64,000 bases of DNA, taken from Myrica gale (taxonomy: Eukaryota > Streptophyta > Magnoliopsida > Fagales > Myricaceae). Both the position numbers and the translations under genes were made by a program. Position 1 is the first letter of the stretch; each line of letters opens with the position of its first letter. The stretch spans positions 5,416,001 through 5,480,000 of the forward strand of contig OZ005618.1 of the NCBI GenBank assembly GCA_963930655.1. Reading direction: 5' to 3'. Below are positions 1-12,169 of the stretch, piece after piece. Below the pieces are notes generated by a model. That model worked only from the letters and a program-made list of their open reading frames with translations. It was not told the DNA's origin and did no database searches.

Positions 1-1200
1 ACCCAAGAGGGGGTGAATTAGTTTTTCTAAACTTTTTGCTTTTAACCCCCAAAATCGTGTTTGTAAGTAAAGCCTAATTTAGCACAAGTATATAATATGC
101 ATAAGAGTAATTACGTGCTAAAAATAAAGAGAAGCAAACATTTGATTTTTAGGTGGTTCGGCAAACCCGCCTACATCCACCCCTCAAGCTCCTTTCACTA
201 AGCCTTGAGGTTTTCAATTATTCTCCAATAGTTTACACTCTAGCTTCCGGGTGGTAGAGAATCGTACAAGTGTTTTTTCGGGCTCAACACTAAAACCCAC
301 CCAAATTGTTTTTCTGGCTCACCACTCACAACCTCACCAAGCTTGAGATATACGCTCTCAAAGCTTCTTCTTTAGTGAACAACCTCACTAAAGGAAACAC
401 CTCTTTTGATAGAAAGATTGAAGAACAAAACTCTCTCAAAGAGTATATATAAAAATGGAAAGTTTTATCTCTTTATTCACACAAAGACAATGATATGAAA
501 ATGTGTTTTGTGTGAATGATATGAGAAATATAGAATATGAAGTTTTAGAATATTTATCGAATAGTATAAATGATATGTGGTCGTTGGTTATTGATTTTGG
601 ACGTTATGAATGTGTATTTATAGGACACATGAAAACTAGTCGTTAGGAGTCGTCTGTAAAAATGAGCCGGTCGACCGCTTCAAGTTATCGTTACCCAACG
701 ATCATATTGTCAGAAGCTTAACGACTATATTTTAAAACCAACCGGTCGACCGCTATACCAAGCGGTCGAAGACCGGTTGATTGCTTCAACTTAAACACAT
801 AATCCGGTTATTTTAAAACAATATTTTTGACCACTTTTAAACACCCAATTTTAAAGACTTACTTCTCATAAGTATATGAAAGGTTTGAGAGTTTGATTTG
901 CGTGATTCAAATCCTTGTCAAAAGTGAAACAAAGAGTTACAAGGTTATACCCTAAGGTTTTGAATTTTCACTTTTGAGCTCCTTGTATCTTCTTGATCTT
1001 CTTTCTTCAAGTCTTTTGGCTCTTTGATGAAACATGACTTTGTCTTTGAAGACGTCCATTTATAAACTTAATACATTTATTGAAATCATCAAAATCTCGA
1101 TTGTGCACAAAAGCCAACAGAATATTGTTTTGGAATTTAGTTGTTTAGTTGTGATTTTAATTTAGAGTTATTTGGCCCAAAAAACACAACTAAAAAAATT
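1..1200. other. Repeat-like non-coding DNA, unclassified
   Basis: No reading frame or RNA gene is recognisable here. The AT-rich sequence opens with a phrase (acccaagagggggtgaatta) that resembles ends of plant interspersed repeats, so this may be part of a larger element cut by the window edge. It contains short inverted motifs such as accggtcgaccgc. Class and boundaries cannot be given. Confidence 0.3.
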
Positions 1201-1204
1201 CATT

Positions 1205-1397
1205 TTTGAGTCAATGGACCCAAATTAAATATATCTTTTTAGGCCTATATAAGGAATTGGAAATTCCGGTTCCGATTCCGAAAATTCCGATTCCAATTCC
1301 AGTTCCGTTCCGGTTTATTCTGGAATGGAACCGGAATAAAATTTTTGATTCTTGTGGGTATCGGAATGACCCATTTCGGTTCCGGTGCCCACCCTTA
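1205..1397 (+). mobile_element. Worn right end of a hAT transposon (same family as the copy at 30-34 kb)
   Basis: This segment is closely similar to the last 200 bp of the full element at 30051-33959. It shares the lead-in 'aaatatat...ttttaggcc.atataagga', then dense ggttccgg/ccggaa subterminal repeats, and ends in caccctta. The repeats are more degenerate than in the 30-kb copy. Only the right end is visible, so this is a truncated relic. The open frame across it is an artefact of the short repeats. Confidence 0.75.
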
Positions 1398-2605
1398 ATT
1401 TCAGAATATAAATAATTCTACATGAATAAGTTTAGGATGAAACATATCCTAGAGAACAATTTAAGATTAGGCAATAACCCATATACTATAGAACAGTTTA
1501 AGATTAGGCAATTACCCATACACAGTTTTTTTTTCTTCTACGCAGCCCATACACTAAGTTTAGTTCCAATTCAAAATCACACTTTTTGGTTTTATTTTCT
1601 TTACCCTGATGAGATGCACTGGGCCTAATGGCCTTGAATCGAATTTGTTCCAAACCCAAGAGACTGAAAGCCCAGTTGGAAATTCTTATTGGGGTGGTTA
1701 GACAGAAAGGGCTTGGCAAGGGTTTAGTCCAAGGTAATAGGATGAATTGGTTATTGGGCTCTATGGTGAGAGCAGACTAGCAGTACGAGATAAGGGGGCC
1801 AACTAAGTTTCTTTCTTGTATATATATATATATATAGATTTTCCAGGAGAAGCGCATTGTTGTTGTCAGATTAACCAAAAGTGTCGTACCTTTTTAGCCT
1901 AAATAGACAACACCAAGCACCCGATTAAAAAAAAAAACCTGATCACCTGATCTTTCAATTTTCAACTACTTTAAGTTGTTCTAGTGTAGCTGCGTTTGTC
2001 ACTAAAATTTTACCCAAAATTTTATCTCTCTCCTAATAAAATACTCCTATATAATCTCTCTCTCTTCCATCAAAAAATATAAAAAATTACAAAAACTATA
2101 AAATATTACCTCTCTCTTCACTTTTTCACTAAACCCAATACCAACACTAAACCCAATACCAAAAATTTTACCACACAAACCCACCAAAGTTAAGTTGTAG
2201 GAGATGGTTTAATTTTAGATATTAATGCTGACCCGTAAGGCTATGTTCGGCTAAGAATAAAAATTTATTATTTTGAATGAATATTTTAAAAGTAAAAAAA
2301 TTAACACAAACTTCAATAATTTTTCACAATATATTTTTTTAAATGTCATCAACTGTTTAAAAAATTCTAATAAAACTTCAACCAAACAATAGTATATTGA
2401 AAAAAATGGAGCTTTCTTTTCTGTTTTGTTTTTTTGGTTTATGGCCGGTGGAAAGTGGCATCCCATTCTATATGTAGAAGAGAAGCATCTAAACTTCTGA
2501 TATTTTGGGAGAAAAACAGAAGCCTTGTTTTGCGCGACTAAACTGATGCTCCTTGGGGGATTGACGGCCAATTGACTGGGACAGTACAGAGAGGGAGGGA
2601 AAGAT
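1398..2605. other. Intergenic stretch upstream of the SCC4 homologue
   Basis: It holds a short TA microsatellite near 1820, a MITE-like block (listed separately) and AT-rich sequence. The last 100 bp or so before 2606 is probably the 5' UTR and promoter of the SCC4 homologue, but no clear TATA box is seen. Reading frames on the minus strand at 2251-2974 mirror exon 1 of the gene and are not real. Confidence 0.4.
1992..2195. mobile_element. Small MITE, same group as the one at 13410-13587
   Basis: The block from gctgcgtttgtcac to about ccacacaaacccacc matches the element at 13410-13587 almost throughout: aaaattttatc, ctcctaata, tataatctctctct, cttccat, and aaacccaataccaaca. The ends form a weak inverted repeat (GCTGCGTTTG against GGTGGGTTTG). 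I could not fix a target duplication. Confidence 0.5.
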
Positions 2606-5600
2606 ATGGAAGCAGTGGCGGAGGGACTTTGGGGTTTGGCGGATTTCCACGAGCGGAAAGGGGACATAGGAAAGGCCGTGAAATGCCTCGAAGCCATATG
2701 TCAGAGCCAAGTATCGTTCTTCCCTATCGTGGAGGTGAAGACTCGGCTCCGTATCGCCACCCTCCTCTTGAAGCATTCCCACAACGTGACTCACGCCAAA
2801 TCCCATCTGGAGCGTTCCCAACTGCTTCTGAAGTCTATTCCTTCCTGCTTCGACTTGAAGTGCCGAGCCTACAGCTTGCTCAGCCAGTGTTACCATCTCG
2901 TCGGCGCTATTCCTCCTCAGAAACATATTTTGAACAAGGCTCTTGACCTTACCGCTTCGGCCGGTGCTACCCACGACCAGTTCAGTATACTATGCCCCCA
3001 CTTCTCTTTTGCTAAATTCTCGGTTTTCTCTCATCTCGTTTCGAATTTTGTCTTAAATTTTGTAAACTAGAGGTTAATTTTCAAATGGATCACTTCGCAT
3101 TTTTATCCAAATGAATTATTTTGCCGTCTTTTTAGCTTTGGAGTTTTTTTTTTGGGTAAGTAGCTTTGAAGTTTCTCTAAGAAGAGATTCTTAGTTATTT
3201 TGCACGCAATTGTTGTTTTGAGTTATGTTTCTTTTTGTTTTGAAGGATTTCAGTGAAATTGTGGGCTTGCAACTTCAATGCACAGCTTGCAAATGCCTTG
3301 ATTATTGAAGGAGACTATCAGAGCTCAATATCTGCCTTAGAGTGTGGTTATGTCTGTGCAACCCAAATTTCTTATCCCGAGTTACAGGTTTTTTTCTCCC
3401 TTTACTAGCATTCATATTTTCAATCAATATATCCGGTTCCTCTTTCATTTTGTATGCTTTTGTTTGGAAGCAAGATATTTCATGTGTCTGCGGTACGTGG
3501 ATTTACAATATTTCATACTTACCCTATTGCTGTGCACCAGATGTTCTTCGCAACTTCTGTCCTGCACGTGCACCTTATGCAATGGGACGATGAGAATTTG
3601 GTTGAGCAAGCAGTTAATAGATGCGACCACGTCTGGGCATCAATTGACCCGAATAAAGTAAGTGGCATCTTCTTTCTTGTTGCATGTTAGTTCTCCCGAG
3701 TTTCCGTATGCAGTAATATACTCATTTCCAGAGCTAGTTTCCCTTTGATGCCTTAATGACTCTGAAAACAAAATCAAATAAACCCTTAACCTTGTGTCAT
3801 GTCTCTTTGGAATATGTGTCTTCTATGTACTGCTAAACTCTTGGCTTCTCACATTGATTAAGGGACAACAATGCCTTGGCTTACTCTTCTTCAATGAGCT
3901 GCTGCACATATTCTATCGATTTCGGATATGTGACTACAAGAACGCTGCACAACATGTAGACAGATTGGATGCTGCTGTAAAAGCTGATTTGCAGCAAACA
4001 CGCCATATAGAAGAGCTGACAAAAGAGCTAGACACCTTGGGTCAAAGTCTGTCCCGATCTGATCTACACTACAGAGATAGGTCTGCATTGTCTGAAAAGC
4101 AAGCTCAGCTTCAAGAGCGACTTAGAAGTTTGACTACATTAAGTTCAACTGGCAATCATTACCTGGAGCCAGCACACTTTGGAAATATGAGAGGGGCGTG
4201 GGAAGATAAGCTTGAGCTGGCACCGCCTCCTATAGATGGGGAGTGGCTGCCAAAAAGTGCTGTATATGCACTAGTTGATCTTATGGTGGTCATTTTCGGA
4301 CATCCTAAGGGACTTTTTAAGGAGTGTGGAAAAAGGATACAATCTGGAATGCATACCATCCAAGGTTTGTTTTTCTGGACTGAGAGATATTTGCTTTGTT
4401 TCTTCTCCTCAACTTTATCACAATTTCTGAATGCTGAGATTAGCTCTAACTTTTCTTGTTAAATTGAATTGTTCACTCCTACATGGCCATTTAGCTACAT
4501 CAAGTTGCTTACTTTAATTTGGTTTGACTATTAGAGCATCATTTGTCAACTTAAAATTGCGCCATCGTAATAGTTGCTAATATGAGAAACATCAACATTT
4601 TGCATGGAATCTAATCTGATTTAGCATTGTACGGTTAAACTTTGCAAAACAAATATACTAGTGGGTATGTTCGTTTTCACCATTTTTTCAGGATTCTAAG
4701 TATATTCACAATTCTACCACCGAACATATTCAGAATTCAAACACAAAAACCAATACATTTTACACAATCTCCAACAACTTTTTAATTTTTTATTCAACAT
4801 AAATTTTCTCTCTCTATACTTTTTCACATAACTCCAATATTTTTTTATTAAACAATTACATCAAATCATTTCTCTCTCCACTTTACACAAACACCAATAA
4901 AACACTATTCAACATAAAAATTCACAACTTCTCTAAAATCCTACATTTTTTTCTCAAAACGAACATCACCTAGGCTTTAAGTTGTCAAAAAACCAATTTT
5001 GGACACCTAGTTGATGGGTTGATAGGCTCTTCGCTGTTTTTTAGCTATGATTACAAGTTTCTAGTTAGTTGCAAGCAGTGCTTAGAACTTGAATAATTAT
5101 TTTCTTGCAGAGGAGCTGGTGAAGCTTGGAATAACGGATGGTGTAAGAGGTGAGCTTTACTTTTTTGGGATGCCAATAACAACGTGGTTTGAGTGCCGTG
5201 TTAACACCAAAGTTATTTATCCAATACTTGCAAAATGCATTTTTTGCAGAAGTGGATTTGCAGCACTCTGCCATTTGGATGGCTGGTGTCTATTTAATGC
5301 TCCTAATGCAGTTCCTTGAGAACAAAGTGGCTATAGAGCTCACACGTTCTGAGTTTGTTGAAGCACAAGAGGTAGAAATTTTTTTCCCCAGGATTCATTT
5401 GGTTCCTTCTTTTCTCCTATTTGCTTTTTGATGGCGGAGGGAAATGACATTTCAATCTTTTTTTTCTCTCTCTCTAGCGTGATGTTTATGCTTCTGTTCA
5501 AATGCAGATATTGCCTCGAGGATTGCTTTGGGTTTGGCATTAAATTCTTTGTAGCACCGAATCAAGTGCATGAATCAAATCATTAGTTTGATCTTTTTAA

Positions 5601-8237
5601 CACTCTATGTCAGCTCAAATCTTCTGCAATAGGGTTAATTTTAGCTTCATTACCTAATTATTGTCAGTAGAACTCTGTAGCATGGTTTATTCTACACACT
5701 ATGGTTTGTTGCTATATATTTTAGTGCTTAGACTTCTTAAACATTCGTACTTATTTTCAATATTTTTCTATTGAGGAGTCAGCTCATCTATGAAATCAAG
5801 AAACCTTTCTTGGATCTATAACTGCTGGTGGGCAACTGTTTGGAAACAACTTGTAGTTCAACTGCTATCTGGAGTTGTTTATTGTACTTGTATATATAGA
5901 ATTTTGGTTTGCTACTGCTGTTTAATTTATGTTGCACTATAAATTTTCAGTTGTCAAATACATCCCCTACAACATGTTTGCTGTCCTTGCAGGCTTTGGT
6001 GCAGATGAAGAATTGGTACTTACCCTTTCCAACCATTCTACAAGCTTGTGAAAGCATTATTCAGATGCTCAGGGGGCAATATGCTCATTATGTAGGCTGC
6101 TATAGTGAGGCAGCATTTCATTATTTTGAGGCAGCGAAGGTAAACTTCTAAATCTGCAAGTTCCATGGTTTTGACAAAGCTCAAGTCACGTATGTGTATT
6201 GGGGCTTGTTTGGTTCAGCAGGAGCTTGAAACAATAAATGAATCGAATTTAGTACAATTGTGAACTAAATGTTCTGTGTGTGTGTTTTCAGCTCACAGAG
6301 AGCAAATCAATGCAAGCTTTGTGCCAAGTATATGCAGCTGTGTCTTATATCTGCATCGGTGATGCTGAGTCATCTTCCCAGGTGAAATATTTCTCGTAGT
6401 TGCAATTTGCTACTTTCCCTGAGAAATTCAAATTTAATTGTCGCAGCAAATTGTAGTGGTGGGTCATATTGTAACACTTTATAGAATAAGCAGGCACTTG
6501 ATTTAGTTGGACCAGTGTACAGAATGATGGATTCTTTTGTTGGAGTTCGAGAGAAAACTGGTGTCCTTTTTGTTATGGCCTCTTATTGATGAAACAGCAT
6601 GATCTACAGGAAGCCAGGTAGATGTTTCTGCAGTTAGTTAACATCTGTCCTCATTAGAGTAGTTCTCATTTTCTTTGAATTCAGAACACTCTTGACTTTC
6701 ATATGGATATAGCAATCCAATAGGATTTGAAATGTGTTTCCAGATCATTTGAAAAGGATCGGATCCATTCCTTAACAATTTATAACGTGCTTAATACATG
6801 ATATCTATGGAATGTCTGAACAAAACTACCCTTGTTGGCTACCTAATGACATTGTTGGTAAAAAATAATGACTGCTGTTCCTTTCTGATGATTGCGTTTT
6901 GTATGCCAAATCCCGAATGCTTTTCCTTTTACTATTCTGTTTTCAATATATTAAAATAGTGGTGGTAAGGAAGACTCAAAAGTATAAATGACTTGCAGTT
7001 GTAGCTCTTTACATCTTTTTGTTTTTTTGTCCAAGTGTAGCTCTTTACATCAGCCATCATAGAAATGAACTCTACCAGCCACAATCTTCTCTCGTGCTCT
7101 TTCTGTCTATACAACAAGTAACAACTGGTGATGCAGGAATCGACTGGCCAAAGGACTGCAGTTGACGAATAATCATTTGGGGAATCTTCAGCTTGTGTCT
7201 CAGTATTTGACAATCCTAGGGAGTTTGGCGCTTGTCCTGCATGACACTGTCCAGTCTAGAGAGATCTTGAGATCATCCCTAACTTTGGCAAAGAAGCTCT
7301 ATGATATCCCAACTCAGATTTGGGTGCTCTCTGTTTTGACTGGTATATCCCATTTCTTATAGCTCTTACATCATTGAAAACCTGAATGCTAGTTACTATG
7401 AGTGCAAAAAAGATTCTTCCTCTTGGAACAAGCAGAGGTTGGGAATGTAACTCTTCTGTGTTTGTGGTGACTGATCATTTGTGGATTAATGGCGAAAGAT
7501 GCTTTTCTACATTTTTGGCCAGTAGTGAACTGCCTGATAGATCACCACAATTCCACCTACTAGTGAATATTTTGCGAATGGAAATGGCAATGGCATGACC
7601 TCCTATCCTTCTAAGCGATGCATTACTGTTTCAATTTGACTGAAGTATTAGATAGGGTTGTATTTACCTCTCTAAATCACTCAGCATCTGAAAGTATTTT
7701 GTCTTTTTGGTACCTAGCGCAGTTCAGTTGATCTAAAATCTTTGGATTGGCACATTTACTTCATTTGATTAACTGTTGTCTTGTTACCATATACTGTTCT
7801 TGCAGCCTTGTATCATGAATTAGATGAGAGGGGAAACGAAATGGAAAATGTTGAATATCAAAGGAAAAAGGTAGATGATCTGCAAAAGAGACTTGCTGAT
7901 GCACATTCATCTATTCATCACATTGAACTTGTAAGGGCAATCATCTTTCTTATGCTTTTGATATTCTCAAGTATAGCTGATATATTGGACCAATATTTTA
8001 GACCAGCGGGCACTAGTTCCTACATATTCTTCTATATTTAATGAGCAGATTGATAAAGACAGACTGCAAGTTCAGCAATTTCATGAACTTGACATCAAGC
8101 GTGCAGACACAGGCCCTTCCATGAGAGTCAATTTCGACATCCCAGAGTCCGTTGGTCTCTCCACCCCTTTACCTGCCCCATCATCATCTAGGCTAGTGGA
8201 TTTGGACACAGGAAGACGTGGGAAGAGGAAAATCTAG
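2606..8237 (+). CDS. SCC4: Sister chromatid cohesion protein SCC4 / MAU2 homologue, with a 1-base frameshift in exon 9
   Basis: SCC4/MAU2 binds the SCC2/NIPBL N-terminus and helps load cohesin on chromatin in the nucleus. The start at 2606 gives MEAVAEGLWGLADFHE, the conserved N-terminus of plant SCC4. Exons read by eye: 2606-2984, 3254-3387, 3541-3657, 3863-4364, 5111-5149, 5250-5371, 5993-6139, 6292-6381, 6494-6617, 7137-7342, 7806-7930, 8049-8237. All junctions are GT-AG and phases agree except inside exon 9. The protein is a helical TPR-like array, including IPSCFDLKCRAYSLLSQCYH and HDTVQSREILRSSLTLAKK, with a basic tail ending RRGKRKI. Exon 9 is 124 nt where the frame needs 125. A base is missing near 6571-6573, between the codons for VLF and YGLLLMKQ, so the literal reading stops at TGA 6587-6589 after about 541 residues. 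With that base the product would be 724 aa, matching family length (about 725). The other exons are clean, so an assembly error or a recent allele is as likely as a pseudogene. Confidence 0.88.
4664..4976. mobile_element. MITE copy A (about 310 bp) in intron 4 of SCC4
   Basis: The element lies between exons 4 and 5. Its ends form an inverted repeat (ggtatgttcgtttt on the left, complement of aaaacgaacatcacc on the right). The interior is nearly identical to the block at 10411-10712, for example the shared strings acacaatctccaacaa and atcaaatcatttctctctcc. No coding capacity is seen. The superfamily is unassigned because the target duplication is unclear. Confidence 0.7.
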
Positions 8238-9346
8238 GTTTTGACTTGCAAAGGTGATTTTTTGTTCACATCAAAGTCTCTGAAGTTTTATTTTTAGTTT
8301 GAAAGGAAAATGAATTAGTACCTTTCAGGAAAGGGCCAGAAGTGTTGTACAATTTCCCAGGAGATCATTTTTTGTGTTAGGGAAAGCACAAATACCATGT
8401 ACAGTCACAATTTTACTCGAGAAAATAGTTGGTTCTGGAGGTCGCAGGGTATCTTGAAATAGGTCTTTAGGCCCGTTTTACACTTTAGTTTCATCATTAG
8501 ACCCTAAGCTGGTGAGGGGACTTTAGGATAGTTTCCCCTCTCAGCTGGAGGATCCACCCAATGTTTTAGTATCTGGAAAAAACTCCAGTGCCTTTGTACA
8601 TGTTTTTATTGTAATATAAACTGTTACCCAGAAAAAGGAAGAAAGAGAAGGATCTAGCACGAGGCAACATCCTTTACATTATTTGAAGGGTTGAAATAGG
8701 GTTTCTACTGTGATGATTTTTGCTGGTTGTACATTCTCTCATGCTCAGACAACATCCTTAAAATTATTTGGAGGGCTGACATACAGTTATTATTGTAATG
8801 ATGTCATGCTGATTTTCCCGTCTCACATGATCTATTTTCCTGGAATTTATACCGATGTTCTAGAACACATGCGGGCACAAATAAGCAGCCCTTCAAGGGT
8901 TATGTGTTTTGACTGTGCTTGTGCGATTATGTACTCTTAACAGTGCTGGTGATTGGTTATATTCTGGGAAACTTTATTATATATTGTGGGTGCAACATAA
9001 CTTGAGAGTTCATGTTAATGTTAATGTTCGGGACTCGTGTTCGTTTATAACACAAATGAAGCTATGACTACATGGTCAAAATATTTTATGAGGGTGAGTG
9101 ATTTATCTTGGATGAAGTATGTTCTATACACCTTTTTCACATCCTTAATACAAAATGATAAAGAGTACTTGGTTAAAGATTTGCGAGGGTTGCAAGCTTA
9201 TTTCCATTTCTCCCAGCAACATTTTTCTGTTCTTTTTTACCCCTCAGGAGTGCAGCTTAGATGCTTTTAGCTGAGAGGAGGATCAGAGCAACACCGGACA
9301 TAGGATAAAATCGTGCCGACATCCTCTGGCTTTGGCTTTTGTGTTG
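8238..9346. other. SCC4 3' UTR and intergenic DNA
   Basis: The SCC4 3' UTR probably runs to about 8620, where tgtaatataaact could serve as a poly(A) signal region. From there to 9346 there are only short frames (for example 8710-8940 and 9037-9270) with no recognisable protein. The stretch lies between two convergent genes. Confidence 0.4.
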
Positions 9347-10727
9347 TCATGCGCCCTCCATTGCAGTTAGTCCTGCAATCTCTTTGAGTGGCTTCCACAT
9401 AAATTTTCTCGTGTGCATATTTTGAGCCTTTAGCATAAAACACATCATACTCTGTTGAAGTGCAGAAAGGGTGTCACAAAAGTATAGTGTCGTGGATTTT
9501 GATTGAGCACCACCTAAACACACACCTTAATATGCAAAACAAAAGGGGTTTTGGATCACGCACCAGTCACCACATTCAGCAATGACCCTGACTCGGGGTC
9601 GCAGAGATGGAAGCAAAGCGAGAAACTGCAATTCCGCCTTGGAAAGAACCTGTGCAAAGGCATACAGGACACTGTGAGATAAGATTGCTGGCAGTGTTGA
9701 GCTCTTTGTTAATCATGTTACTGGTAGACCGGGAAGAATCCCATTGAGTATTTTCACCTTGGCTTCAATTATCCAGACCACAAGTCCTTTGGCATCTGGG
9801 GGCAGTGCAGCTAGCCTATAATCAACCTCTGGTGGGAAATACCACCTTGCAATTGGCTGCTTTCCCAGATGAGCCTGCACTTTTAACGAAAGCAAAAGTG
9901 AAACCATATGTTTTCAAGAAACAGAAAGTAGATTCATATCTTTTGCATAGAAAGCTTCTTCGAGATGCCATTTTCCAAGAAATGCAGATAGGAGATCAGA
10001 CGCATCAACTCACAGGGCAAACGGGGTGAATCTTGGTAAAGGTGGTCTCAGGATCTCCGAGGCCTCGGGCGGTGAGGTCCAGGAAATAGTAGCCCTGGTA
10101 CCTGAGTCGATTCAGGTAGCGACCCTCGTAGCCTCCCTCGAGTGGGGTGTAAATGGCAATGGCTTTGTGCTCTTCCACGTCTGAGAGCCATTTGCCCAGA
10201 TCAAGTCTCACCAAATCCCCTCCTATGAAATCCCCTGTCTATCCCACCGCATCTCACCACCCCGACCCTTTTGGTCGTCTTCCCCCGGCCCCCTCTCAAC
10301 CCCATCATCATCACGTTTCTCTTCCCATTCATCGTTATATCCACCATGCAGCTCTTTCTTCTTGGGTTCTGCTGAAGATTGAGGGAGGCTGGTGCTCCAT
10401 AATTCAAGGTTATGTTAGTTTCCTACTTTTTTTCAGGATTCAAATACATTCACAAAACTACCACAGAACATATTCAGAATACAAACACAAACACCAATAC
10501 ATTTTACACAATCTCCAACAATTTTTTACTTTTTTATTCAACATAAATTTTTTCTATATTTTTTCACATAAGTCCAATATTTTTTATTAAACAATTACAT
10601 CAAATCATTTCTCTCTCCACTTTACACAAACACCAATAAAATACTATTTAACATAAATATTCACAACTTCTCTAAAATCCTATATTTTTACTCAAAACGA
10701 AGATATATAGTAGGCTGCAGCTGCCAT
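9347..10727 (-). pseudogene. ndhM: Decayed nuclear gene for chloroplast NDH complex subunit M
   Basis: NdhM is a nuclear-encoded subunit of the plastid NADH dehydrogenase-like complex, which serves cyclic electron flow at the thylakoid. On the minus strand, exon 1 runs 10727 to 10014 (EGGYEGRYLNRLRYQGYYF, then RGLGDPETTFTKIHPVCP), exon 2 runs 9874-9758 (AHLGKQPIARWYFPPEVDYR), exon 3 runs 9649-9564 (VLSKAELQFLALLPSLRP) and the last exon ends at TGA 9349-9347 (WKPLKEIAGL). These are diagnostic NdhM blocks in order. Damage: a 300-bp MITE at 10411-10712 sits in the transit-peptide part of exon 1, just after MAAAAYYIS. About one base is missing near 10222, where the acidic linker frame runs into TAG. 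The last intron has GT...AC where an AG acceptor is expected near 9415. The base calls show decay; loss of function is inferred. An intact paralogue elsewhere is possible. Confidence 0.82.
10411..10712. mobile_element. MITE copy B, inserted in exon 1 of ndhM
   Basis: Near-identical to the element at 4664-4976 over its whole length, so the two are members of one recently active non-autonomous family. It splits the predicted start codon of ndhM (10727-10725) from the rest of exon 1 (below 10410). The right end has drifted (gaagatatat where copy A has gaacatcacc), so the exact boundary is uncertain by several bases. Confidence 0.75.
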
Positions 10728-12112
10728 TCTCCTGCTTTCGCGTTGGAATCTCCAATCCACAGACGCTCAATGATTTTTAATTTAATTGAAAAGAGCAGGT
10801 GACCCAATGTTAAACAGGAGTGAAAGTGCAAGAGCCGAGGTCTTTGGATTGAACCCTTTACTCGCATTCTCCATGGGTACAGTGAGAGTTCAACTTCCAT
10901 TTGTTTAATAATTATGAACATTATGTATCCCTTGCATAACAAAATTACATATACTTATAATTATACGCCTCGAGATTCACAACAATATATCATAATACTA
11001 AGAACTAATTGGAAAGAGGCTGGACTTAGAAAAAAAATTGGAAAGAGACTACTGGGTCAAACTAGCTATTGGATATATTTTTGGAAAAGCTGGGGTCAGA
11101 ATTTCCCAGGAGCGTCCTTATTCATATATATATATACTGTGACACTAACCTATTGATTATTTATTACTAACCCATCGTTGACTATGTATAATTACAATTA
11201 TAAAAAGACATTTTTGGGATGATGAGACGAAGATGCTTTAATACTGCATTAAAGCATAAATCTGCCAAATTGGAAAAAAAATCATATATATATATATATA
11301 TAAGTCTCAGCAATTTGCTTAATTTTCTTATGTTGCGGCGGAAGTTCCAAGGATATATATTTTATATTTATGAGATTATCATGTCATCAACCTTCTGACC
11401 AAAAAGCATGCGAGATGAACAATACAAAATACTCCACCAATATAGGCTTAATTTAAAGGGCAGGCCGATCGAGAGTACATGGAAAAAAAATTATTTATTT
11501 TCCCACTAGAGATTATTTAAATCGTTTTCGGGGTTTAAGTCGATCTTCAATTTCTTGAACCAAGTTAATTTAATACGGAAACTAATTACCAAAGAGTTTT
11601 AGAAGTTGAAAATACGGGTCTATTCATGGGTATACATACATACTCCTTGCGTACGGGACCTAGCTAGTGGGGTTGAGTTCCTGATGAGATTGGCTTATTA
11701 TTCTGCAAGTATCTTAAACGTGTTCATGAAAAACCAGGCATCCACAAACGTGTCTCTGAAGCACGGAAACGTGGAGTTGAATTATTACAAATTTGAGATC
11801 AAGAAAATCAAAACCTAAATTGACAGTTCCCATACGAATAAATATTTAAATTAAACTTCTAGACACTTGAATCAAGCTAAAACAAAAGACTTAATGAATC
11901 AACAATAAACCTTACCTAAGCTTCAACCTTTCGACTCAACAAACTTATAAGGACACACCCTCTCAGGCCACTCCGCTCAAGCCACTCTGGTCTTACTGTT
12001 TGGACGCTGGACTTACTGTTCAGGTATGCTTCTAAACTGCTAAGACTGGGGTTTAACTTAGATGGGCTTACTAGAGACTTACTAAGAATTTTGAAGTAGA
12101 GAGACCAAATGG
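10728..12112. other. Intergenic, no gene seen
   Basis: AT-rich sequence with short TA runs near 11127 and 11285. It includes what would have been the ndhM promoter, read leftwards from 10728. The frame at 11916-12173 on the minus strand abuts the viral fragment but matches nothing I know. Confidence 0.35.
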
Positions 12113-12169
12113 CTAAAAATTCAAAAACAAACGAGAGGGGTATTCTCCTACCAGGGTTTGCCTCTGATG

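Noticed and set aside
1..600. Possible LTR retrotransposon end at the window start
   Set aside because: No primer site, target duplication or coding domain is visible, so only a generic repeat label is justified.
2251..2974. Minus-strand and alternate-frame ORFs over the start of SCC4
   Set aside because: They are shadows of the conserved exon 1; only the frame starting at 2606 matches a protein family.
6494..6617. A hidden intron that would rescue the SCC4 exon 9 frame
   Set aside because: The only GT...AG pair that removes the shift would be about 26 nt, too short for a plant intron.
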